Shown: positions 1 to 9,060, counted from the first letter of the stretch. The stretch is 64,000 nt of DNA from an uncultured Muribaculaceae bacterium (GCA_910578075.1 CAJTPK010000011.1:31039-95038), one strand, 5' to 3'. Notes: generated by a model not told the origin, from the sequence alone. Program-made: numbers and translations.

Positions 1-846
1 TACGAGATTGCAAAAATAAACGCAGACATATACCAGAAACAATTCGAACAGGGAACTGCTTCTGAATATGATGTTCTCCGCAGCTCAGTGCAGGTTACTA
101 ACATTGAGCCGGAACTGCTCCAGGCTGATATAGCGGTCAGACAATGCCAGCTACAGCTCAAGGTTCTCATGGGAATGGATGCTGCTGTGGAAGTTATGCC
201 TGACATAACTCTCCGCGAGATGCAGAGTGATATGTTCGGATACACCGCGGCTCTCAACCGCTCACTTGCCGACAACACATCCCTCCGGTCTCTTGACATC
301 CAGACGGATATGGCACGCCAGAACGTGACATTAAAGAAATTCGCATGGATTCCTACACTTGCAGTGACATATAATGTCAACTGGAATGCACTCAGCAACG
401 GCAACGCTCTTAAAAATCAAGATTTCAACCCATACTCTACTGTCGGGCTGGCATTACAGGTTCCGATTTTTTCCGGAGGTTCGAAATACTTCGGTGTAAA
501 ACAGGCTGAGGTTCAGTTGAAAGAATTGAGCTTCCAAAGGGAGAATCTTGTAAACTCGCTCAACATGCAGGTTGATCTCGCCATCGACAACATCAATAAG
601 CAGGTACGTCAGATCGAGGCAAGCGAGCAGGGAATGCGTCAGGCATCCAAGGCTTACGAAATAATGCAGAAGAGCTTTGAGATAGGCGCAGCCACATACC
701 TCGACCTGCGCGACAGCGAACTTGCCAACACTTCAGCACAGCTCGCTTACCTCCAGAGCATTTACAATTACCTTGTCTCTACAAGCGAGCTTGATATGCT
801 CCTTGGCAAAGACCAGACATATATATACACTGTTTCAAAACGCTAA
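1..846 (+). CDS. TolC-family outer membrane efflux protein (C-terminal part, 5' end outside window)
   Basis: The frame is open from the first base, so the gene starts upstream and only about 281 C-terminal residues are present. The visible part begins in a helical stretch (YEIAKINADIYQKQFEQGTA) typical of the TolC coiled-coil barrel. It contains the second beta-strand pair region (residues near PYSTVGLALQVPIFSGG) and a long C-terminal helix ending in a TSELDMLLGK motif. The family forms the trimeric outer membrane and periplasmic channel of tripartite efflux pumps. The gene lies 12 bp upstream of a membrane fusion protein gene and an AcrB-like pump gene, so all three subunits of one pump are present in export order. 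The transported substrate cannot be read from the sequence. Confidence 0.93.
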   Translation, partial: YEIAKINADIYQKQFEQGTASEYDVLRSSVQVTNIEPELLQADIAVRQCQLQLKVLMGMDAAVEVMPDITLREMQSDMFGYTAALNRSLADNTSLRSLDIQTDMARQNVTLKKFAWIPTLAVTYNVNWNALSNGNALKNQDFNPYSTVGLALQVPIFSGGSKYFGVKQAEVQLKELSFQRENLVNSLNMQVDLAIDNINKQVRQIEASEQGMRQASKAYEIMQKSFEIGAATYLDLRDSELANTSAQLAYLQSIYNYLVSTSELDMLLGKDQTYIYTVSKR

Positions 847-858
847 CATTTCTTCGTC

Positions 859-1950
859 ATGAATAAAATATTTATTTCTGCGGCTTCGCTCGCACTTCTG
901 ACTCTCGGAGCCTGCTCCGGATCCGAAAAACAGGACAAAAATGTCAAGGAAGAATCAGCACCTGTTGTGAAAACAATGCTTGTAAACGACAGGGAGGTGA
1001 ATCAAATAGGCAATTACACCGCGACTGTTGAGCCTGAGTTGATAAACAATATTTCCTCATCCGCACCCAACCGTATCAAACAGATACTCGTAGATGAGGG
1101 TATGCGTGTGTCTGCCGGACAGCGCCTTGTCATAATGGACGACATCAACACCACAAGCTACGAACTGCAGGTAGATAACGCCAAAGCCAATCTGAAAAAC
1201 GTAGAGGTTAATTACAACCGCGCTTTGGAACTTTACAAAATAGGCGGTGGCACAAAACAGCAGGTTGACCAGATGGAGATACAGCTTGTGAATGCAAAAA
1301 ACGCACTGGCTTCTGCTGAACGCACCCTGCGCAACATGCGTGAGAACACAGTGCTTACATCCCCTATCTCCGGAGTGGTGACTGCAAGGAATTATGATCC
1401 GGGCGATATGACAGCGAATCTTCCCATACTTACTGTCGCTCGCACCCAACCTGTCAAGATCGTTATTAACGTTTCAGAAAGCGAACTCGCGAAGGTGAAA
1501 CGTGGAATGCCCGCCATCGTGACATTCGACACATACGGCGATGAGATCTTCAACGGCACTGTAACGCTGGTGTCTCCTACTGTCGACCATTCGTCACGCA
1601 CATTCGGCGCTGAGGTCACACTCGCCAATTCCGACGGTCGTATCCTGCCGGGTATGTTCGGACGCGTTGAACTGAGTCTCGGAACAGCGCGTCGCGTTGT
1701 CGTTCCGGACAAAGCGGTGGTAAAGCAACCGGGATCAGGCAACCATTATGTCTACGTATATAATCAGGACGGAACTGTCAGCTACAACAAGGTCGAACTC
1801 GGTCAGCGTCTCGGTGATTCCTATGAGCTTATAAGCGGTGTGGAACCAGGCTCAACAGTGGTTGTTTCCGGACAGACTCGCCTTGCCAACGGAATGAAGG
1901 TAAGGATTGCTAATGACACCAAGAATGACAGCAATAAATCTGAGAAGTAA
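859..1950 (+). CDS. RND efflux membrane fusion protein (periplasmic adaptor, HlyD/AcrA family)
   Basis: This 363-residue protein has a lipoprotein signal (SLALLTLGACSG), so it is probably anchored by a lipidated Cys19 in the inner membrane. A lipoyl/barrel-sandwich half near residues 60-95 (IKQILVDEGMRVSAGQRLVI) is followed by a helical hairpin (about 100-150), the second lipoyl half (VLTSPISGVVTARNYDPGDM) and beta-barrel and membrane-proximal domains. Adaptors of this family join the inner membrane pump to the TolC channel. It sits between the TolC-like gene (12 bp gap) and the pump gene (47 bp gap), which fits one operon. Length and domain order are normal. Confidence 0.95.
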   Translation: MNKIFISAASLALLTLGACSGSEKQDKNVKEESAPVVKTMLVNDREVNQIGNYTATVEPELINNISSSAPNRIKQILVDEGMRVSAGQRLVIMDDINTTSYELQVDNAKANLKNVEVNYNRALELYKIGGGTKQQVDQMEIQLVNAKNALASAERTLRNMRENTVLTSPISGVVTARNYDPGDMTANLPILTVARTQPVKIVINVSESELAKVKRGMPAIVTFDTYGDEIFNGTVTLVSPTVDHSSRTFGAEVTLANSDGRILPGMFGRVELSLGTARRVVVPDKAVVKQPGSGNHYVYVYNQDGTVSYNKVELGQRLGDSYELISGVEPGSTVVVSGQTRLANGMKVRIANDTKNDSNKSEK

Positions 1951-1997
1951 AAACTGAATTAGAGTAAGAATCAGTCTCATAAATAAAAATAAAACAA

Positions 1998-4900
1998 ATG
2001 TCTCTATATAGTTCAGCAGTCAAAAGACCGGTGATGACCACGCTCTGTTTCGTGACAGTCATTATCCTTGGTCTCTTCTCACTGGCTAAGCTCCCTATCG
2101 ACCTCTATCCGGATATCGACACCAACTCTATAATGGTGATCACCATGTATCCAGGTGCATCGGCAAAAGATATCGAGCAGAATGTAACGAAGCCACTTGA
2201 GAACACACTCAACTCCGTTGAGCACCTGAAACACATATCATCAACGTCAAGAGAGAATACGTCGGTCATAACACTTGAATTTGAATATGGTTATGACATC
2301 GACGTGCTGACAAACGACGTGCGTGACAAACTCGATATGGTGGAATCCCAGCTTCCTGATGATTCGGAAAACCCGATCATCTTCAAGTTCTCCACCGACA
2401 TGATTCCTATCTGTCTCCTTTCCGTACAGGCAGATGAGAGTATGGCGGGTTTATATAAGATTCTCGACGACAACGTGGCAAACCCGCTGGCGCGCGTTGA
2501 CGGTGTGGGTTCCGTTTCAATTTCCGGTGCCCCGAAGAGGGAGATACACGTATACGTTGATCCCAACCGTCTTGAGGCTTATAATCTGTCTGTGGAACAG
2601 ATTGCATCCGTAATCGGAGCCGAGAACAGAAACGTCCCCGGTGGTTCATTCGATATCGGATCAAACACATATGCACTCCGTGTGCAGGGTGAATTTGAGG
2701 AGACATCACAGATGCTCCGGATTCCCGTGGGCAGCTATCAGGGAAAGATTGTTTACCTGAGTGATGTAGCCACAGTGGAAGATAGCCTTGAGGAGCGTAC
2801 CCAGCGCACATACAACAATGGCAAGGAAGGAGCCATGATCATCATTCAGAAACAGAGTGGTGCCAACTCTGTGGAGATCTCCAACAAAGTAATGGCCATG
2901 CTCCCCTCGCTGGAGAAGAATCTCCCTTCCGATGTGAAGATCGGTGTGATTGTCGACACGTCCGACAACATCCGTAACACCATCGCAGCTCTTGTCGAGA
3001 CAGTGCTTTACGCCCTTCTCTTCGTGATGATAGTGGTATTCGTATTCCTCGGACGTTGGCGCGCGACAATGATTATCGTCATAACGATCCCGGTGTCACT
3101 TATCGCTTCGTTCATATACCTTTTCGCCACCGGCAACACCTTGAACATCGTTTCTCTATCAGCCTTGTCAATATCTATCGGTATGGTGGTGGACGACGCC
3201 ATTGTGGTGCTTGAGAATGTAACGACACACATTGAACGTGGGGCAGACCCGAAACAGGCTGCTGTGCACGGCACCAATGAGGTAGCTATATCTGTAATCG
3301 CATCTACCCTTACCCTTATTGCGGTATTCTTCCCGCTTACCCTTGTGACTGGCATGACCGGTGTGCTTTTCCGTCAGCTCGGATGGATGGTTACCATCAT
3401 GATGATTATATCCACCACCTGCGCATTGTCTCTCACTCCGATGCTCTGCAGCCAGTGGCTCAGACTCAAAGGCAAGGCTACCGATGGCAATAAGAAAAAC
3501 TGGTATTCATATATCGAGCGTGGTCTCGACAAATTTGACAACGGATACGCTTCGCTGCTGAAAAAAGTGGTGACTCACCGCGCGGTGACAATCGTTGTTT
3601 GTCTCGGAATATTCGTTGGCTCCATATTCCTTATGAAATTCGTGGGAACCGAGTTCTTCCCGACTCAGGATGACGGTCGACTCGGTGTCAATCTCGAGCT
3701 TCCTATCGGTGCCCGTGTTGAGGAAGCACAGGAAGTCACTTCTCGCCTTGATTCCCTCTGGCGTGCAAAATATCCGGAGATCATGGTGATGAACTATACT
3801 GTCGGTCCGGCAAGTTCTGACAATACCTTCGCATCATTATCTGACAACGGTGCTCACATCATATCCATGAATATCCGTCTGCTTGATCCGGGCGACCGTG
3901 ATCGCAACATCCGTGAGATTGCGGAAGAGATGAGAAAGGATCTTGAACAGCAATTCCCGGAATTCAAGAAAGCACAGGTCAACATCGGTGGTGGCCGCGG
4001 ACAGGGAATGGGAGGACAAAGCACCGTTGACTTTGAAATCTATGGTTATGACCTTGACGACACCGACCGCGTGGCTGCTGAATTGAAACAAATCCTTGAG
4101 GGCATAAACGGCACAGCCGACGTGATAATTTCGCGCTCTGACTATCAGCCGGAATATCAGGTTGACTTTGACCGCGAGAAACTCTCAATGTATGGCATAA
4201 GTCTTCAGACTGCGGCTTTCTATCTCAGAAACCGCATCAATGGTTCCACTGCATCCCAATTCCGCGAGGATGGTGAGGAATATGACATCAAGGTTATGTA
4301 CGCACCGGAACACAGAACCCGCATCGAGGATATAGAGAATATCATGATCTATACAAGTGAAGGCAAGGGAATACGTGTAAAAGAGCTTGGCAAGGTCGTA
4401 GAGCGCTTCACGCCTCCGACAATCGAGCGTAAGGACCGCGAACGTGTGATTACCGTATCGGCCGTGGTTGACGGTGTGCCGATGAGTGAAGTTGTCACGG
4501 CAGCTCAAGCAGAAATGGCGAACATCGATCTTCCATCCGGTGTGACAATCCAGATTGCCGGTAGTTTTGAGGATCAGCAGGATTCATTCAGCGATCTGCT
4601 TATGCTCGGTGTGCTGATTATCATTCTTGTCTATATCGTGATGGCAGCGCAGTTCGAATCACTGACGTATCCGGGTATCATCATGACTTCGCTTCTGTTT
4701 GCATTCTCCGGTGTATTCCTCATACTCTGGATGACAGGACACACATTGAACGTAATGTCAATGATCGGAGCTATCATGCTTATCGGTATCGTAGTGAAGA
4801 ATGGTATCGTCCTTATTGACTATATCGCGCTCAACCGCGAACGAGGAATGTCAATCCGAAGGGCAGTAATCGACGGAGGTCGCTCTCGTCTGCGCCCCGT

Positions 4901-5138
4901 TGTCATGACCACATTGACCACAATTCTTGGTATGGTACCGATGGCAGTCGGCACCGGACAGGGAGCCGAGATGTGGCGTCCGATGGGTACCGCGGTGATT
5001 GGTGGTCTTACATTCTCAACGGTGCTGACTCTTCTGTTCGTGCCTGTCCTCTACTGCGTATTCGCCGGAAACGGTGTGAAACGCACACGCAAGAAGATCC
5101 GCGCAAAGCTGCTCACATCAAAGTCAACCAATTCTTAA
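1998..5138 (+). CDS. RND efflux pump, AcrB/HAE-1 family inner membrane transporter
   Basis: At 1046 residues it has the full length of an AcrB-type pump. The first transmembrane helix is near residues 10-30 (MTTLCFVTVIILGLFSLAKLP), a large periplasmic porter half follows, then a block of helices from about residue 335. The proton-relay aspartate pair is visible in helix 4 (GMVVDDAIVVLENV). The second half repeats this plan and ends in the helix block carrying IGIVVKNGIVLIDY. This family uses proton motive force to expel drugs, bile salts or other amphiphiles through the TolC channel. It is the third gene of the efflux operon, followed after 10 bp by a small PII-like gene. I see no truncation or frameshift. 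Confidence 0.97.
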   Translation: MSLYSSAVKRPVMTTLCFVTVIILGLFSLAKLPIDLYPDIDTNSIMVITMYPGASAKDIEQNVTKPLENTLNSVEHLKHISSTSRENTSVITLEFEYGYDIDVLTNDVRDKLDMVESQLPDDSENPIIFKFSTDMIPICLLSVQADESMAGLYKILDDNVANPLARVDGVGSVSISGAPKREIHVYVDPNRLEAYNLSVEQIASVIGAENRNVPGGSFDIGSNTYALRVQGEFEETSQMLRIPVGSYQGKIVYLSDVATVEDSLEERTQRTYNNGKEGAMIIIQKQSGANSVEISNKVMAMLPSLEKNLPSDVKIGVIVDTSDNIRNTIAALVETVLYALLFVMIVVFVFLGRWRATMIIVITIPVSLIASFIYLFATGNTLNIVSLSALSISIGMVVDDAIVVLENVTTHIERGADPKQAAVHGTNEVAISVIASTLTLIAVFFPLTLVTGMTGVLFRQLGWMVTIMMIISTTCALSLTPMLCSQWLRLKGKATDGNKKNWYSYIERGLDKFDNGYASLLKKVVTHRAVTIVVCLGIFVGSIFLMKFVGTEFFPTQDDGRLGVNLELPIGARVEEAQEVTSRLDSLWRAKYPEIMVMNYTVGPASSDNTFASLSDNGAHIISMNIRLLDPGDRDRNIREIAEEMRKDLEQQFPEFKKAQVNIGGGRGQGMGGQSTVDFEIYGYDLDDTDRVAAELKQILEGINGTADVIISRSDYQPEYQVDFDREKLSMYGISLQTAAFYLRNRINGSTASQFREDGEEYDIKVMYAPEHRTRIEDIENIMIYTSEGKGIRVKELGKVVERFTPPTIERKDRERVITVSAVVDGVPMSEVVTAAQAEMANIDLPSGVTIQIAGSFEDQQDSFSDLLMLGVLIIILVYIVMAAQFESLTYPGIIMTSLLFAFSGVFLILWMTGHTLNVMSMIGAIMLIGIVVKNGIVLIDYIALNRERGMSIRRAVIDGGRSRLRPVVMTTLTTILGMVPMAVGTGQGAEMWRPMGTAVIGGLTFSTVLTLLFVPVLYCVFAGNGVKRTRKKIRAKLLTSKSTNS

Positions 5139-5148
5139 ACAGTCTATA

Positions 5149-5442
5149 ATGAAAGCAATATTCATATCTTACGACCAGGCACATCATGAAGAGATAATCG
5201 ATGTGCTGACTCGCCTGTCCTGCCGGGGCTTCACAGCCTTCGGTCAGGTGCAGGGGCGCGGTAGCCACACCGGTGATCCCCACTATGGCTCACATGCCTG
5301 GCCATCGTTAGCATCAGCCATCCTGACTTTTGTTGAAGACGACCGCGTACGTCCGGTGCTCGACCGTCTCAAATCCCTCGATGAAGCCAAGCCCCTCCTC
5401 GGTTTACGCGCTTTTGTGTGGGATACAATCGACACTATTTAA
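5149..5442 (+). CDS. PG0541-type, PII-like transporter-associated small protein
   Basis: A 97-residue cytoplasmic protein starts 10 bp after the pump gene. Its sequence (MKAIFISYDQAHHEEIIDVL, then GFTAFGQVQGRGSHTGDPHY) matches the small proteins that follow RND pump genes in Bacteroidetes, annotated as PG0541 family transporter-associated protein. The family has a ferredoxin-like fold related to nitrogen regulatory PII proteins. The predicted role is modulation or sensing linked to the efflux pump, but no mechanism can be read here. The conserved context is the main support. The stop codon is immediately followed by a dispersed inverted-repeat element, so the operon ends here. Confidence 0.85.
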   Translation: MKAIFISYDQAHHEEIIDVLTRLSCRGFTAFGQVQGRGSHTGDPHYGSHAWPSLASAILTFVEDDRVRPVLDRLKSLDEAKPLLGLRAFVWDTIDTI

Positions 5443-5444
5443 TA

Positions 5445-5490
5445 TAGAGTCCGTTCACTAAAGCTAAATTTTTTTATGAGACGGACTCTA
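5445..5490. repeat. Short inverted-repeat element (MITE-like), copy A
   Basis: Ten-base arms TAGAGTCCGT and ACGGACTCTA flank an AT-rich 26-base core. The reverse complement reads TAGAGTCCGTCTCATAAA and then a run of A and TTTAGCTTTA, which nearly matches the sequence at 63946-63977. Related half copies lie at 18979-19020. The element starts three bases after the efflux operon stop, so it may also act as a transcription end. The shape suggests a miniature element or the terminal repeat of an insertion sequence; no transposase gene is in the window. Confidence 0.7.
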
Positions 5491-5502
5491 AATTTAAATA
5501 AT

Positions 5503-5542
5503 CTGTTGCAAGGTTTACAAATTATTTGTAACTTTGCAACAG
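5503..5542. repeat. 40-bp near-perfect palindrome overlapping the tRNA promoter
   Basis: CTGTTGCAA at 5503-5511 pairs with TTGCAACAG at 5534-5542. Pairing continues inward through TTACAAAT and ATTTGTAA, with one G-T pair and one bulged base. The dyad contains both the -33 and -7 boxes of the tRNA promoter. It could be an operator, a cruciform-forming site or a remnant of a mobile element end. Confidence 0.65.
5506..5536 (+). promoter_or_regulatory. Bacteroidetes-type promoter for tRNA-Leu
   Basis: TTG at 5506-5508 and TAACTTTG at 5529-5536 are separated by 20 bases. This matches the Bacteroidetes primary-sigma consensus (-33 TTTG, -7 TAnnTTTG). The tRNA begins 11 bases after the -7 box, as expected for a short 5' leader. 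Confidence 0.8.
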
Positions 5543-5546
5543 ATAA

Positions 5547-5628
5547 GCGCACGTGGCGTAATTGGTAGCCGCGCTAGACTTAGGATCTAGTGTCTAACGA
5601 CGTGGGGGTTCGAGTCCCTTCGTGCGCA
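5547..5628 (+). tRNA. tRNA-Leu (anticodon UAG)
   Basis: The acceptor stem pairs GCGCACG (5547-5553) with CGTGCGC (5621-5627), with discriminator A at 5628. The anticodon stem CTAGA/TCTAG (5574-5578 and 5586-5590) closes the loop CTTAGGA with anticodon TAG at 5581-5583. The D arm contains AATTGGTAGC and the T arm GGGTTCGAGTCCC with a mispaired edge. The long variable arm (about TGTCTAACGACGT) is the class II mark of leucine tRNAs. CCA is not encoded, which is common in Bacteroidetes. Confidence 0.96.
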
Positions 5629-5632
5629 CGGA

Positions 5633-5665
5633 AAACCCCGTTAACTCTATGAGCTAACGGGGTTT
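5633..5665. terminator. Hairpin terminator downstream of tRNA-Leu
   Basis: AAACCCCGTTA (5633-5643) pairs with TAACGGGGTTT (5655-5665) around an 11-base loop. The 11-bp stem lies five bases after the tRNA and between it and the convergent gene ending at 5699. The stem carries A and T runs on both sides, so it may serve both strands. Confidence 0.8.
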
Positions 5666-5698
5666 AATATTATCCAATAACCAACTTATTGCCCCTTC

Positions 5699-7168
5699 TT
5701 ATTGAAGAATGCTGCGTAAAGTGGCATCCGCACCGTCGGAGGCTATGCGGGCACAATACGCATTGTAAAGCGTTGTAAATGCATCTGAATTTCCCAGATC
5801 AACCCCTCCGAAAGCAGATAATCTGAGGAAATCCATCGGATTGTCTGAATTCACAAGCTTATTGTCTTCCTCTGTAAGCCAAGGCTCAAAGATCTCAAAA
5901 GATTCAACTTTGTCATCCTTACGGTATTTCAGATAGTGCCTGTATGACGCAATCAAAAATGCAACACGTGTCAGATCCTTCCCATCATGAATCATCTTCT
6001 TAAGATTGGGAATTACATAAACGGGGAATTTGGATACTCCATCGCCACACAATCTGGCAATCTGGTCACTCACCGAATGATTTCCGAATCTCTCTATCAG
6101 TGTCTGCTTATATTGGTCAAGATCTGTATCTCCCGGAGCAGGGACATAAGGTGTTATATCCTTATCCATGAATTCACGCACATACCTTACGATATCTGCA
6201 TCTCCCATAGCCTCGTCAACCTTTCTGTATCCGGAAAGAAATGACGGATATGAAAGTAACGTATGGGATGCATTCAGAAGGCTTAGCTTCATATTCTCAT
6301 AAGCAGAGACATCATCGGTAAATTCGACACCTACAGCTTCCCATTCAGGACGACCGGCTGCGAAATTATCTTCAATAACCCACTGTATGAAGTCCTCACA
6401 ATAAACAGGAGCTTTGTCGTCTGTATCATTCCTTTTATTCAGACGCTCTATATCAGCAGGAAGCGTGGCAGGGGTGATTCTGTCAACCATACTGTTAGGG
6501 AATGTGACATTATCCTCAACCCATTGCGCAAGTTCAGGATCCTGTGCACTGAAGAAACTCATGAAAGCCTTGCGTGCTGTGTCACCATTATGCTGAAGAT
6601 TGTCGCATGAGAGAATTGTCACTCCTCCCGCTCCGTTATCTCTGCGGCGGCGCAATCCCTCGGCTATAAAACCAAATACAGTTTTAGGCGATTTCCGCTC
6701 GATAAGATCATGAGCCACATCAGCATTATCTAACATAAACACATCTGTTTCCTTGTCAATATTATAACCACCCTCGGTTATTGTCATCGACAAGATATGT
6801 ATGTCCGGATCAGCTATCTTATCTATTACCTCATCGGAATTCTCCACTGCCCATGTCAGACCAACCAAAGAACCTATGAGATAAGTCTTATCCACACCAT
6901 CCCTTCCACATACTGTCAGAGTATACTCTCCATTCTGACTTTTCAGCGCTTTATATAATCGTTCATCAGAAGGCAGAAGCATAGCTCCATGGATTCCCCA
7001 GTTACGTTGCGACGACGAAATTTCAAGCAACCTGTTGGTGAAAGCTTCCATATGGGCACGATGGAAATTACCCACACCGAAATGCAATATTCCCGCTTTC
7101 ACCAGCCCTCTGTCATACCCAATCGTTTCCACATTAGTACTGTTTGGTAAAATAAAAGTACGTTTCAT
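5699..7168 (-). CDS. Long-chain mannitol dehydrogenase family oxidoreductase (mannitol/hexuronate type)
   Basis: The 489-residue protein has the usual length of polyol-specific long-chain dehydrogenases. The N-terminal Rossmann region contains GILHFGVGNFHRAHMEAFTN (about residues 27-46), the family signature also seen in mannitol 2-dehydrogenase and fructuronate reductase. The C-terminal catalytic part includes MKLSLLNASHTLLSY (about residues 292-306), carrying the conserved Lys, Asn and His. Such enzymes interconvert polyols and ketoses, or mannonate/altronate and keto-uronates, with NAD(P). The window holds a separate short-chain fructuronate reductase at 50822, so I favour a polyol substrate, but this is not decided. 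Its start overlaps the end of the upstream thioredoxin-like gene by 35 bases, suggesting coupled translation. Confidence 0.88.
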   Translation of the reverse strand: MKRTFILPNSTNVETIGYDRGLVKAGILHFGVGNFHRAHMEAFTNRLLEISSSQRNWGIHGAMLLPSDERLYKALKSQNGEYTLTVCGRDGVDKTYLIGSLVGLTWAVENSDEVIDKIADPDIHILSMTITEGGYNIDKETDVFMLDNADVAHDLIERKSPKTVFGFIAEGLRRRRDNGAGGVTILSCDNLQHNGDTARKAFMSFFSAQDPELAQWVEDNVTFPNSMVDRITPATLPADIERLNKRNDTDDKAPVYCEDFIQWVIEDNFAAGRPEWEAVGVEFTDDVSAYENMKLSLLNASHTLLSYPSFLSGYRKVDEAMGDADIVRYVREFMDKDITPYVPAPGDTDLDQYKQTLIERFGNHSVSDQIARLCGDGVSKFPVYVIPNLKKMIHDGKDLTRVAFLIASYRHYLKYRKDDKVESFEIFEPWLTEEDNKLVNSDNPMDFLRLSAFGGVDLGNSDAFTTLYNAYCARIASDGADATLRSILQ

Positions 7169-7628
7169 AACATTTTGTAATTATCAGATTTTCATCTGCT
7201 TCATATAATCTGGGAATGCCTGAGGATGCAAACAGATTAAACACATCTCTATTATTCTGGGCTGAGAAGGGCATCGTGAAACCATTTTCCTTCCAATATG
7301 CTTCGACTGACGCCTCATCTTCCTCACGTGATATGCAGAGGAATTCCACCTGTTTTTCGCTTTGAATGAGACATTGCCAGTAATACTTCTGTATCTCGGG
7401 CAGTTCACGCCTGCAATCCGAGCACGAAGTATTAAAAAAGACTATCACACTGTGTTTACCCTTAAGCGACTCCGTGGTGATACGCCTGCCGTCACTCATG
7501 ACAACCTCGAAATCAGGCAACCGGTTTCCTGGTTGCAACGACCACACCGGTTCCTCCTTATCGTTGACACAAGCGACGGTGGCAAACACAATCAGAATAT
7601 AGAGAATCAATCTGTATAAAACGCGCAT
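7134..7628 (-). CDS. TlpA/thioredoxin-like lipoprotein with CSDC motif
   Basis: This 164-residue protein has a lipoprotein signal ending in ATVACVND, so it is likely anchored on the periplasmic side of a membrane. The fold starts at LPDFEVVMSDGRRIT and contains the redox motif CSDC (about residues 73-76, after VIVFFNTS). A cis-proline position follows in SSGIPRLY. TlpA-like proteins reduce or shuffle periplasmic disulfides. It is shorter than many TlpA paralogues, and its C-terminus reads into the start of the mannitol dehydrogenase gene. A good promoter lies at 7664-7694, so these two genes probably form a small operon apart from the transporter upstream. Confidence 0.85.
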   Translation of the reverse strand: MRVLYRLILYILIVFATVACVNDKEEPVWSLQPGNRLPDFEVVMSDGRRITTESLKGKHSVIVFFNTSCSDCRRELPEIQKYYWQCLIQSEKQVEFLCISREEDEASVEAYWKENGFTMPFSAQNNRDVFNLFASSGIPRLYEADENLIITKCYETYFYFTKQY

Positions 7629-7663
7629 TTATAAATATGTTTATATGTTACAATATTAAAATG

Positions 7664-7694
7664 CAAAGATAGCATATTCAGCGCATTCCACAAA
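7664..7694 (-). promoter_or_regulatory. Promoter for the thioredoxin-like / mannitol dehydrogenase pair
   Basis: On the minus strand TTTG (7694-7691) and TATCTTTG (7671-7664) are 19 bases apart, matching the Bacteroidetes -33/-7 consensus. It lies just downstream of the transporter gene that ends at 7700, and about 35 bases before the ATG at 7628. Confidence 0.75.
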
Positions 7695-7699
7695 CCGAT

Positions 7700-9025
7700 T
7701 CAACATGCGGGCTGAGAAGATACCTCAAGTTTGATCTCTTCTTTCGGTTCCGCAGGTTTAACAAGTTTTAAAAGCACGATAGTAGCGATAGGATGCAGAC
7801 ATCCCATGCAATAGAACAGATACTCTCCCATCGTGGCCATCAGTGAACCAACGACAAGGTTGAACACAGCCGCCCCGACTGCTCCGGAACCACATGCTAT
7901 GCCAAGCACTGTAGCCACATTCTTGACAGGGAAAGTCTCGGCTATGACAACCCCGATGTTATATAACCATACGAGGCACATGAAAGCTACAATTGAGAAG
8001 ACAGCAGTTATAAGGCCAAGACGTATACTGAATGCAACCGCATCCCAGTGACTCAGAAGTGGAATCAGAGCCAACACAGGAGCCACGCAAGCTGAAAAAC
8101 TCATCACTACCTTGCGCGATTTCAATGCGTTCCAACCTTTGGACACAAGCTTATCGGAATATGCAGATGCAAGCACTCCGCATGTTGCTCCGATAAGGAA
8201 CGGGATTCCACCGATATATTGAATCATGTCAAGCGTTTCCTGAGGATTCATCCCCTGCGCAGTGCCGAGATCACGAAGATATCCGGGGAGCCAGAAGTTG
8301 ATAAAATACCATACCGGATCGCTCACCAGACGGATCAATATCACACCCCAGAGAGCACTTGTGCCGAACAACGCTAACAGCGGGAATGCTTTCTGGTCTT
8401 TTGCGGAGACCCCTTTAGGCTCGTCAAGCGTCATAGCGAGGAATTCGGGCTTCGGCCGACTGTATACCGCCCACCATATCGCTGCAATCACAAGACCTGC
8501 GATACCTGCGATGACAAATACCTCCTGCCAGGGGAAGTAACGCACCATCCATGCAACAAGTAACGGTGCTGACATTGTGCCGATCGAACCTCCCGCCTGA
8601 CAGATAGAATTGGCAGTAGCCCTTGTTTTCTTTTCGAACCATAAGGTCACAGCCACAAGCTGTCCGGTAAAGATTGTAGGCTCTGCAAGTCCCAATATGC
8701 CACGACAAATTGCAAACTGATATACATCCTGCGACAGACCGCCGCCGATACATGCAAGAGACCATGCTGCAATACCGGTGAACATCACAGGTTTGGGACC
8801 GAATTTATCAACTAAGATGCCCGATACCGGATACATCACGGCATAACATATCAGAAACACATTCAAAATCCAGGCAAACTCAATATCGCCGATATCAAAA
8901 TGTGTGAGAATCTCAGGTTTCAGAATAGAAAGAAGCTGACGGTCAAGATAGTTGCAGACGATAGCGATGACCATGGTCACCACTATCATCCACCTCAGCG
9001 TATAAGGTTTGTTTTTTAATAACAT
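7700..9025 (-). CDS. MFS transporter, anion:cation symporter (ExuT/GudP-like) family
   Basis: A 441-residue, highly hydrophobic protein with about 12 predicted membrane helices. The first loop motif is near YLDRQLLSILKPEI (helix 1-2), followed by GILVDKFGPKPVMFTG, the MFS signature between helices 2 and 3. This combination is typical of the anion:cation symporter family, which imports hexuronates, glucarate and related sugar acids with protons. It is 35 bp downstream of an FAD oxidoreductase gene on the same strand, so uptake and oxidation may be linked. The substrate is inferred from the family only. A second transporter of the same family occurs at 47907 beside glucuronate genes. Confidence 0.88.
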   Translation of the reverse strand: MLLKNKPYTLRWMIVVTMVIAIVCNYLDRQLLSILKPEILTHFDIGDIEFAWILNVFLICYAVMYPVSGILVDKFGPKPVMFTGIAAWSLACIGGGLSQDVYQFAICRGILGLAEPTIFTGQLVAVTLWFEKKTRATANSICQAGGSIGTMSAPLLVAWMVRYFPWQEVFVIAGIAGLVIAAIWWAVYSRPKPEFLAMTLDEPKGVSAKDQKAFPLLALFGTSALWGVILIRLVSDPVWYFINFWLPGYLRDLGTAQGMNPQETLDMIQYIGGIPFLIGATCGVLASAYSDKLVSKGWNALKSRKVVMSFSACVAPVLALIPLLSHWDAVAFSIRLGLITAVFSIVAFMCLVWLYNIGVVIAETFPVKNVATVLGIACGSGAVGAAVFNLVVGSLMATMGEYLFYCMGCLHPIATIVLLKLVKPAEPKEEIKLEVSSQPAC

Positions 9026-9060
9026 TAACTTAGTTGTTTTGAATTTAAATAATGGCAGGA

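Noticed and set aside
5699..7168. Assignment as the classic fructuronate reductase UxuB.
   Set aside because: The uronate operon has its own short-chain reductase, and this gene is far from it; a polyol substrate is as likely.
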